Both the position numbers and the translations under genes were made by a program. 64,000 nucleotides of DNA. Origin: Symbiodinium natans (taxonomy: Eukaryota; Sar; Dinophyceae; Suessiales; Symbiodiniaceae). This document shows, one piece after another, positions 56,872 to 64,000 of this stretch. The stretch spans positions 434,001-498,000 of the forward strand of contig CAJNDS010002188.1 in the NCBI GenBank assembly GCA_905221605.1, written 5' to 3'. The notes under the pieces were generated by a model, which saw only the letters and a list, made by a program, of their open reading frames with translations, was not told the origin of the DNA and searched no databases. The stretch's first letter is position 1. Each line of letters begins with the position of its first letter.

Positions 56872-57981
56872 ATGGACAGCCTCCCCGTCATCCAGACGCG
56901 CTTGCCCTCGGCAGCTAACCGCTTGCTGCTTTCCCTCCGCGCGCAGGAGGCCGGCCCCTTGCCCTCCATACTCGCCGCCACACAAGCCGCAGCGTACCTT
57001 GCTGGACAGGGCTACGCAGTGCCGGCGTGGGATGACACGCACTCTGCCCCACCTGGTCCGTCTTCCCGCAACGACGAACCAGCCGGGACCCTCCGGGGCT
57101 GGCAGCGTGGGGCCGCCCATGCTTGCGATGAGCGCGCGCTTGAGACGCACCTTGCTGATCTTTCACCTGCGTCCCGAGCGCTGCTGCTGTCACAAGCTGG
57201 ACCGCACGCTGCGAGAGTCTTCACAGTTTTGCCCACGTCGGACGTCGTAACCGTGCCTGACCCGCACTTCCGCGTCCTGCTCTTGCGGCGACTCCGCCTG
57301 CCCCTTCCCCTCGGTCCGCGCGCCTGCTCCTGCCGGGGCTTCCTAGACGAGTATGGAGATCACCGCGCCGCCTGCTCCAACTCTGGCGTCCTTGCATCCC
57401 GCGCACTGCCCCTTGAGCGCGCTGTAGCCCGGGTTTGCCAGGAGGCCGGCGCGCGTGTCGGGCGCAACGTCGCCTTGTCGGCCATGAACCTCGATGTGCC
57501 CGTCCACGACGCACGGCGCGATGCGACCCTCGTCAGCCCTGTGACGCGCGAGGGGCTGCCGCAAGCCGGGGCTGCCACCCACCCTGGCAGTGCCTTGCGC
57601 AACGCTGCGCGCCGCAAGCGCCGGCAAACTTATCCCGAACTTGACCGCAGTCGGCGGTGTCGGCTCGTCGTTTTCGGGCTTGACGTCGGGGGGCGCTGGG
57701 ACTCTGAAGCTGCCACCTTCGTGCGCCTCCTTGCTCGTGCGCGGGCGGCCGGCACCCCCGCCGCGTTGAGGGCTTCTGCCCAAGCTGCTTGGGTCCTCCG
57801 GTGGAGTGGCATCATTTCCGTCGCTGCGCAGAGCGCGCTTGCGGCAACCTTCCTCGGGCTCCCCGTCCCGTCTGAGCCCTGTGCTGCTGGCACGCCCCCA
57901 GCCTTGCACGAGCTCCTGGCTGACGCCCGCTGGAGCGAGAGCGAGGTCCCGGCACCAAGCCGTCTGCCCAGCCGGGCCTAG
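56872..57981 (+). CDS. C-terminal domain of the same polyprotein, after an in-frame stop
   Basis: Same frame as the RT, immediately after TGA (…AAYWAS*MDSLPVIQTRL…). It has helices, then CSCRGFLDEYGDHRAAC, a C-x-C...H-x3-C zinc-binding motif. ERAVARVCQEAGARVGRN then MNLDVPVHDARRDATLVSP follow. In related elements, as I recall them, this region looks like a PD-(D/E)XK-type nuclease with about 20 more residues between DARR and D-T-T; that stretch is absent here. The conserved C-terminus (AQAAWVLRWSGIISVAAQ) ends at TAG 57981. Confidence 0.8.
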   Translation: MDSLPVIQTRLPSAANRLLLSLRAQEAGPLPSILAATQAAAYLAGQGYAVPAWDDTHSAPPGPSSRNDEPAGTLRGWQRGAAHACDERALETHLADLSPASRALLLSQAGPHAARVFTVLPTSDVVTVPDPHFRVLLLRRLRLPLPLGPRACSCRGFLDEYGDHRAACSNSGVLASRALPLERAVARVCQEAGARVGRNVALSAMNLDVPVHDARRDATLVSPVTREGLPQAGAATHPGSALRNAARRKRRQTYPELDRSRRCRLVVFGLDVGGRWDSEAATFVRLLARARAAGTPAALRASAQAAWVLRWSGIISVAAQSALAATFLGLPVPSEPCAAGTPPALHELLADARWSESEVPAPSRLPSRA

Positions 57982-58060
57982 GTCCCTTCCCCGGGCCCCC
58001 GAAGGGGACCCGTGGACTCGACCGCCCCGACCCTGACTGCGGCGGACGCAAAAAGGCGCG

Positions 58061-58090
58061 GAAAAAAATAAAAATAAATAAATAAAAAAA
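58061..58090 (+). other. A-rich 3' tail of the retrotransposon
   Basis: AAAAAAATAAAAATAAATAA and following A's mark the 3' end of a LINE-type insertion. Confidence 0.8.
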
Positions 58091-58099
58091 CCTGTGGCG

Positions 58100-59165
58100 G
58101 CGCAGTGCAGGCTGCTTCTGCATCATCAGCTCCATACTCTGGGCCAGCACCCATGGAGATAGGAGCAGTCGACGTTGCAGACCCCAAGCCCCATAAAGGC
58201 AAAGAGGCTAAAGGCGGTAAAGGTGGCAAGAAGGGTAATCCAGGTAAAGGGTCAAGAGGTTCCCCCGCGAAAGGTGATGGTAAGTCAAGAGAAAATCGCA
58301 AGGGTGACCCCGGCGGCAAATCTGGCAAGGGGTCCCGTGTGCGATTTGTAGCCCAGACAAGGGTAAGAATCACACCACTGACGCTTGTTTCTTCAATGCC
58401 CGTGCTAACCCGAAGGGGGATGGCAAAACCGACAAGCACGCCTCAGCGCAGCAGCCCAGTACCGAAGCTGCCGTGGATGCAGCCGTGCCAGACAAGAATC
58501 TGTCGGCCACCATTTCCACGCTGCAAACACAGCTTGATGCGCTTCGTTCATCTGCTAACCCGTCCATGCCGTCGGGGCACTCTCAGGGCCGCAAAGGTCA
58601 AGGCGCCATCCAAGAAATGCTGTTTGCCATCAGCGATACTGCGGCTCAGGCTGTTGAGGTCACTGAACAGGTTGCCGCAACATCCTCCACCAAGTACGTC
58701 CTTCTTGATTCCGGCGCCACGACCAGCTGCGCAAGTGATCAGTGTTTCCCTGACGCAACGGTCGATGCCACACGGCAAAAGGAACTGTGGGCCATCAATG
58801 GCACGCCCATTCGACACAAGGGTGAACTGACCGCCCCCACGGCCATTCCCGCGACGGATTGCTGTGGCGAGCCTATCGCAATTCCAGCTTCTTTTCGAAT
58901 GGATGTCACTGATGCCACAGAGCCGGTCATGGCCTTTTGCCGAATCTTGGATGACGCTGATTGCGACCTCCACTTTTATCGGACATCTTCTGGCAAGCCA
59001 GCGCACATAGATACCCCAGATGGTCATACCATCATTTTGCCCAGATTCGGTGCCAGGTTTTACATGCCGTCTGAAAACAGGTCCCCCGGTAATGGTACAA
59101 CAGAGTTCGTTGCGGCTGGAAACGCGGGGGACGAAAGCCCCAGTCCCATGCATTGCTCTCCCACT
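58100..59165 (+). pseudogene. Copia-like Gag 3' part, zinc knuckle and protease
   Basis: Continues the Gag interrupted at about 52.1 kb: PYSGPAPMEIGAVDVADP, a Lys/Gly-rich stretch (58195-58335), then, one frame back (-1), a CCHC knuckle CAICSPDKGKNHTTDAC (58338 onward). The frame stays open through TISTLQTQLDALRSSANPS to the aspartic protease active site YVLLDSGATTSCASDQ (about 58697-58744) and ILDDADCDLHFY. It loses sense after about 59165 and abuts a minus-strand RT fragment at 59279. No integrase or RT of copia type remains. Confidence 0.75.
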
Positions 59166-59278
59166 GCAAGAAAGTGCTCTGTCGGATCCGGCAGGGCAGG
59201 CAGTTCGTGGAGGCACTCGCTTGCCGATGCTTGGACGAACGCTGGATGGCCAATGGGCACGCCGAGCACTAATGAACA

Positions 59279-60480
59279 CTATGACCCGCGCTCCTTAGGT
59301 GCTTTGTCCACGCGCCCCACGTCGGGTCCCAGCTCGGCGACCTCGGGCGGGGCCGGCGCGCTGGACCAGCCGAAGGTGCGCGTCTTGCCATGGTTGGATG
59401 CGACGACGCAGGTGAGGACGTAGAGGTCGTCCAGAAATGCGAACACTTCTTCGTCCTCCGATCGCAAGCGAGCCTGAGCCGCGTGTAGCGCCGCGTGTTG
59501 GCCGAGGGCGCACAGCGCCGGGGCGAGAGGATCGCCTTGCTCGCAGCCCTCCCTTGGACCACCGTTCTGCACGAGCCTGCCGAATCCCACCAATAATAGT
59601 CGGAAGGATGCCCGTAAAAACGCCGGACGAAAGGGCGCCTGCACGCAGGCGCCATGGATCCGCAGGGTTCAAAAAAAAACCCAAGGTCGCGGGCTGCAAC
59701 GGCCGACGTGGCACCGGAAACGCGCTCGGGATCAGTCAGGGCGGCCCACGTAGTGTCATCGCCCGGCGCGAGTGACGTCAAAACATAACGGGCACGAGAG
59801 ACCTCCCCGCGCCGTACCTTTGCGCAAGCGGCATGTCGGCATATGTCGGCGCCGCGCAGCGGCCTCGGCGTCCGCAGGGTCCTCGGATGTCCTCGGCACC
59901 ACAGTTCGGCGTCAAAGCTTGGCCTACACGAACCTGCTTCCAAAGCTGCAGCCACACTCCGCGCTGAAAAGCCTGCGCGCGTCCAAGAGGCGTTTGTCGG
60001 CCCTCACGCCCTTGCGCCGGCACGCGGGCGAGAGGCATGCGCAGGGCTAGCAAGAACAATTTCCAAGCCCGGGATGCGGCGGGACCCGCTTGCTACTTTG
60101 AGGGCCCCGAGCGCCTGAACCTGGCACTTCCTGGATTGTGAGTACGGGGCGGCGCAATTCGTCAGCAAGGTCAACGCCATCCAGCGCCGCCCATTGTTCC
60201 GGCGTGACCGCCTGCGCAAGCGATGTCGCGGTCGGCTGCGTGTGTGGGACCCCTTTCCTGACTGCGCGGGCTGTCGTCGTGTGCGCCCGACTACCCTACG
60301 CGGCAGGCGGCTTGGCGCGGCTGCATTGTGGCGATAATGTTCGCGGCATTTCGGGGCCGGCTGCGCTGCCGACACTCCGCGGGCTCTTGCGGAGGTCGTC
60401 GCACGCCTGGCCAAAGAGCTCGTTCAGGGCATTGGACTCCGCTTCAACTACGGGCCAGCAAAAACTGAGGCTCCTGGCCA
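59279..60480 (-). pseudogene. Decayed RT fragment, second retroelement subfamily
   Basis: Minus strand. Upstream part LGALKVASGSRRIPGLEI (about 60110-60060) is the fingers motif. Motif A is not recognisable. Motif B GCEQGDPLAPALCALGQ (about 59555-59505) and motif C EVFAFLDDLYVLT (about 59450-59410) then follow. Several frameshifts occur. FLDDLYVL and PLAPAL differ from the 983-codon RT (YLDDTYII, PLMPAL), so this is a sister subfamily. Confidence 0.8.
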
Positions 60481-60499
60481 TTCGCAGAGCTGGTTCAGC

Positions 60500-60940
60500 C
60501 TAAACACGCAGGGCACTCCTTCGCCAAGAGGCCCCCCACGTGGCGGTCAAAACGAGTGCCGGTTTTTCGTTCCAACAGGCTGGCTGCAGTACCCTGTGAG
60601 TGCTTTCGCACCAGAGACATGTCTTTGAACGACCGTGAGACACAGTCGGAAGTGAAACCACATTTGTGATCATGATATCAACTTGCAAGTACGACAAAAG
60701 AGTCGAGTCGAGACCTGATCGCCCGAAGGCGTCCCCAGTAGGGTACAGGCGCAACGTTCTATAGGCACCACCGGCTGCCACCTCAAAGCACGTCTAACCC
60801 AGCTTGCATCAGGCAAGTTGGCGATGTGCAAGTACGACAAAAACAACACCAATCACACGAGGCGCAATAAAACGAAGCAAGATCACTAGTCCTCACACGC
60901 CCCCTCAGAGGATGATGGATCATGGGTCATGTCACATCTC
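60500..60940. other. Intergenic, nothing seen
   Basis: A/T-richer spacer between two RT fragments. A short repeat GCAAGTACGACAAAA occurs at about 60686 and 60828. Confidence 0.45.
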
Positions 60941-60953
60941 ACACGCCGATGCA

Positions 60954-61602
60954 TCACGGCAGACGTCGTCTACGGAGCGACGCCTCTCGGCGGGCGACGC
61001 CATTCGTGGCGCCACTGACACGCACAGGCTTGCCCTCAGCCGTGCGCTGCCGCACACGACGGAGCCGCCCTGCGGGTCGCCGAGCGCCGCAAGCGAGCCC
61101 CCGGAGCTGACCGGCGGCCCGCAACAACTCGTGGTGCTCGGGAGAAAGGTCGGCGATGGTCGGCGGACGATGGAACGCTGGTGCGATGGAACGCTGGTGC
61201 GATTGTAGCAAAGGTCTAAACCGAAGCATGCACACGGCCAGGGATCCCCACGCCGCACGTCCGCCCCCAGCTGCGACAGCGGGAGGAGGCGGACCGCCAG
61301 CACAGCTGTACACTTGTGTTTTGCCCTCGCTGGGGGCTATGTCGCATTCGGCCTCGACGACGGCAGCGCGTGCTCGCTCGCGTGTCGTGAGGACGTACAA
61401 GTCGTCGAGGAACGTGAGCAAGCTGTCCGACGCGTGGCGGCCTTGAGCAAGGCCCCACGCTGTCCCAATGCAAAAAGGGCCGGGGCCAGTGGATCGCCTT
61501 GTTCACAGCCTTCGCCTTGGGCGACGGTGCGGCAATTGCCCTCACTGTCCCGCCAGCAGTAAGGTGATTGCTGTCAACAAAAAACCCAGTGCCGCGGCGC
61601 AT
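60954..61602 (-). pseudogene. Decayed RT fragment (motifs B and C)
   Basis: Minus strand. SEGNCRTVAQGEGCEQGDPL then APALFALGQRGAL (about 61545-61460) is motif B, and LLTFLDDLYVLTTRERAR (about 61425-61370) is motif C, separated by one frameshift. ECDIAPSEGKTQVYSCAGG follows. After about 61200 the similarity passes abruptly to a C-terminal segment (DLSPEHHELLRAAGQLRGL). Same subfamily as 59279-60480. Confidence 0.8.
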
Positions 61603-61929
61603 GCCCCTGCTGCCTGCTTTGTTTCATGGGCCGACTCGTGGGAGGGGTCCAGAGCCGTTCAAGTGCGGGGAGGGCTCGGGGGGGTGGGCTGGTTCGGAGG
61701 AGGGCAGTGCCAAGGAGGTCGCTCAACTCCAAGACTTCTGATCGATGTTGGCCGCGTTGGCGAGGAGCAGTGAGAGAGAAGACTCGCGGCAAGCGCGTGT
61801 GCGGCTGCAACGGACAGGAAGGCAGACCAACGGGCGAGGCGGCCCTGGCGCTGGAGCGCAGCAGAGGAGGGGCTGCGCGGGAGCTGCTACGAGCGAGGAG
61901 TCGGATGAACTGGGCTGCCTCCTCTCTTC

Positions 61930-62695
61930 AATGCCCTCCGAGCTCGGCTCGTGGCTCGTTCGAGCGGGACAGCTCACGAGCGCAACAACCCCGAGCGTGG
62001 GCAAGGGGCACGGCGGCGCCGACACCGGCACAGGGCAGGGACCAGGGGCAGTTGCAGGCGCAAGCGGCGCAGCAACAGCACCGTCGGAAGAGAGCTGGTT
62101 CGAGCCGCCGCACCTCGGAGGAGGTAGGCAAGGCCGTGAAGACTTTGGCTGCGAAGGGGCCGGACTGGGATGCAAGCAGCGCTTGCAAAGGGACGTAACC
62201 CACGATGCCCCTACGTGCTCACTGGGCACCGCTTGGACAGCCCACTGCTTGCCGGTCGCCTGCCCGCGCAGTGAAATGCCTTCGGGCAGAGCGACGCACT
62301 CTGCACAGGGACCGGGCCAAACCCGTCTCGTGTTGCACGACTTCGATGTGCCTTGCATCGTGGACAAAGCGACGTTGCGCCAACCCGTACATGTCCATGG
62401 CAGATTAAAAGCGACGTTGCGCCACACGTGCACGCGAAAGGGCAGCGCTCCGGAGGCGAGAACCCCGGAGTTGGACCAGGCGGCATGGCGACAAAGGAGC
62501 CACGCGTCAGGAACGGTGACCTAGTCTCATATGGCCGTGAGGGCTGCGGGTGGTCCAGCGTGCAAAAGCAGCAGCACTCGGAGGCGGGCGACAGCTCAGC
62601 AAGGTGCATCTCGAGCGCGCGCTCATCGCCAGCATTGGGCGGCCCCACGTTGCCACTACACCTCTGCAAGAGCTCGCGCACGCCGTCGAGCACGT
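61930..62695 (-). pseudogene. Decayed C-terminal domain of a retroelement
   Basis: Minus strand. GDERALEMHLAELSPAS (about 62625-62575) matches CDERALETHLADLSPAS in the intact element. ALLASQSGPFAAKVFTALPT (about 62180-62125) matches its ALLLSQAGPHAARVFTVLPT. The two pieces are out of their natural order or duplicated, with intervening decayed sequence. Confidence 0.7.
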
Positions 62696-62905
62696 TAGCC
62701 TGGCGGCCAAGCGTTCAAACCCCCCGTCGCTGCGCCTCTCCCGATCACTCCGCCGCTTGGGACCGGCATGCGCAAATCACCTCGCTGACCGAACTTGTCA
62801 GAGCGACTTCCGATCCGGGGGGGTTGGTATTACCTCGCAGCCCCTTTGCAGGCGGCGTTGCGCATCGAGGCCGAGCGCGGAGCTGGTACTGAACACGACG
62901 TAGTA
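62640..62905 (+). pseudogene. Fragment of retroelement N-terminal region, plus strand
   Basis: TPLQELAHAVEHVSLAA, AAWDRHAQITSLTELVRATS and YYLAAPLQAALR correspond, across frameshifts, to PVQELSQAVAHVGRAF, EWAGQRHAQVTSLADVVRAA and HYLAAPLQEALL in the 983-codon ORF. Its orientation is opposite to the adjoining fragment. Confidence 0.7.
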
Positions 62906-64000
62906 ACGAGCACATGGCCGCAGACTGGGAAATGCAGCGCAACCGCCACAAGGCATAGAGAGAGCAGTCATCCTGCTTCCCCTTCGGCATGCTGAATGAG
63001 GTGGTTTTTGGCCAGTCGGTCCAGGTGTTCGTGATGGCCGCAGATTGCGTGGACGAAAGGCAGCGTTGGCGCAAGTGAGGCTTTCACAAGGCCAGGAGAG
63101 GCAATGCAGGGCACAGTCCCTTCTCATATTTTGGGAGTATTTCTTAATCAGAAAATCGATTTCCAAACAATTCAGGGTTTGATGGCAGCGCCGATGTTTG
63201 CCGTCACTGTGCGTCGCTCGTTCGTACTCGATCGTACTCGAAGATTACCGCACGTCGGGACCCTACCCCCCCCCCCCCCCCCAAACTTTCACCCCGGCAT
63301 TCTAGCCTTTTTCGGCCCACACGACCCACCCACACCCCCCCCCCCCAACCTCAAGCGTAAAAAGCCTGCGCAAGCTTTCCGGAGAGGCTCTCTGTGCGCA
63401 CCGTGCAGTTGGGGTTCCGGCTCCGTAGCTTTCCCCAACATGGTCTTCATCGGGCCAAGCACAGCTGCATCCAAAACACACAAGAGTTTTGCAAGAGCTT
63501 TGCAAGAGCTTTGTAAGAGTTTTACAACCCTAACAGCTCTTCAGCAAGCCACAGCCCGACTATTCAGCAACTGGTGGGTCGACTCCTCTTTTCTCTTGAA
63601 GAGCATTTGACAAGGCATTAATCCGTGGGGCGCTTCCTCGCAGCGCATTGAATGGAAAAGTGTCACACCTGCTCTAGGTGTCGGCTTGTTCCACCGCAGC
63701 TAGGCATAGAGGCTCCTTCACTTCGCTTTCAACCTGCTCTTTAAGCTACAACGGTCTAAGATTTGCAAAGCGAATCTCTGAGCCCGAGCCTACGCAGGCA
63801 GTCATGCACTGCATCACATAATCACATAATGTACGAGAAGCTGCTGGGCATTTGCCCACAGCCCCTGCAGCACGTGCTGGAGTCCAGCAAAAGGCAAACA
63901 CCTCATCATCAATGAGGGTGTGCCAGCAGTTGTGACTTCTCACTGTAAGTTTCTGATTCTACATCTCTACGCTACTGGGCTAAGGGTTGGGTAGGCTGTA
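62906..64000. other. No gene; poly-C runs and short tandem repeats
   Basis: Poly-C tracts at about 63266-63282 and 63336-63347. GCAAGAGCTTT-like 12-mers occur in tandem at 63485-63525. No coding sequence is supported. Confidence 0.5.

Larger units (their letters stand above)
52130..58090 (+). mobile_element. Non-LTR (LINE-like) retrotransposon, nearly full length
   Basis: A ~6-kb plus-strand unit runs from within the copia-like Gag region to an A-rich tail (GGAAAAAAATAAAAATAAAT..., 58061-58090). It contains a small 5' ORF, internal repeats in its leader, a RING-finger ORF, a reverse transcriptase and a C-terminal domain. It splits the copia-like Gag from its continuation, so it is the younger insertion. 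G+C is much higher than in the left half of the window. The exact 5' boundary (52.1-52.26 kb) and the target-site duplication are unresolved. Confidence 0.8.

Noticed and set aside
54475-56981. Long minus-strand ORFs opposite the reverse transcriptase
   Set aside because: Shadows of a G+C-rich coding strand, with no domain; the RT motifs are on the plus strand.
63266-63347. Proline-rich ORF across poly-C tracts
   Set aside because: Created by homopolymers; flanking sequence shows no coding sense.
1-64000. Bacterial-style systems (CRISPR, operons, toxin-antitoxin, phage)
   Set aside because: No repeat-spacer array or compact same-strand short-spaced ORFs with ribosome-binding sites; the genes have introns and eukaryotic domain types.

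Overview
The window reads as nuclear DNA of a dinoflagellate, most likely Symbiodiniaceae-like. The reasons are: protein-coding exons that are short and joined by GC-AG as well as GT-AG introns; a long run of genes all on the minus strand (0 to about 48 kb); several pentatricopeptide-repeat (PPR) genes; interstitial TTTAGGG-like repeat; abundant CT/GA microsatellites; and a plus-strand graveyard of non-LTR and LTR retroelements (50 to 63 kb). No rRNA, tRNA, CRISPR or bacterial operon was seen. All assignments come from reading conserved motifs in translated sequence; no search was run.

Left part, minus strand: an EF-hand Ca2+-binding protein cut by the window start (1-840), a weakly recognised membrane-anchored protein (about 2.77-4.47 kb), then the main object of the window. 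A DEAH-box RNA helicase of the DHX37/Dhr1 (yeast Ecm16) type is spread from about 32.5 kb down to about 5.6 kb or a little further. Its motifs occur once each and in the right order: basic N-terminus, Walker A (30.69 kb), Ia (28.35), TDG (27.98), DEAH (27.73-27.82), SAT (27.17), RecA2 entry (26.8-26.6), VLPLYAQ (24.69), TNVAETS (10.28), SADQRAGR (8.18), GPGHTYR and YENYFAKFAQ (5.7). Most junctions I tested join in frame with AG acceptors and GC or GT donors.

Complete same-strand genes sit inside its introns. A J-domain/ankyrin fusion lies in the intron between motifs I and Ia (2.2 kb). A 14.2-kb intron between VLPLYAQ and LSATRQ holds a PPR gene (22.0-23.75), an RluA-type pseudouridine synthase (19.4-21.1), a second PPR gene (17.5-18.6), PPR remnants, and two more PPR genes (13.2-14.7 and 10.6-12.6). 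A coiled-coil gene (8.8-9.8) lies before motif VI, and a 591-residue PPR protein (6.1-7.9) lies in an intron that cuts motif VI itself. This nested, same-strand layout is the most striking feature. If mRNAs are made by spliced-leader trans-splicing from long transcripts, as is known for dinoflagellates, the same primary RNA would have to be resolved into many products.

Middle part, minus strand: a RING-H2 protein (34.4-35.7), a sparsely coding stretch (36-42 kb) with microsatellites and a 510-bp repeat-bounded block, an unrecognised protein (42.1-43.3), a Cys-rich EGF-like protein (44.6-45.1) and a multi-RRM RNA-binding protein (46.05-48.04).

Right part, mostly plus strand: a truncated retroelement tail (50.1-50.4), a lysine-rich ORF, and a copia-like Gag/protease element. 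That element is split by a ~6-kb nearly intact non-LTR retrotransposon (RING-finger ORF, reverse transcriptase with YLDD, C-terminal domain broken by one in-frame stop, A-rich tail at 58.06-58.09). Beyond it lie three decayed RT fragments on the minus strand and one on the plus strand. The last kilobase holds only homopolymers and no gene I can support.
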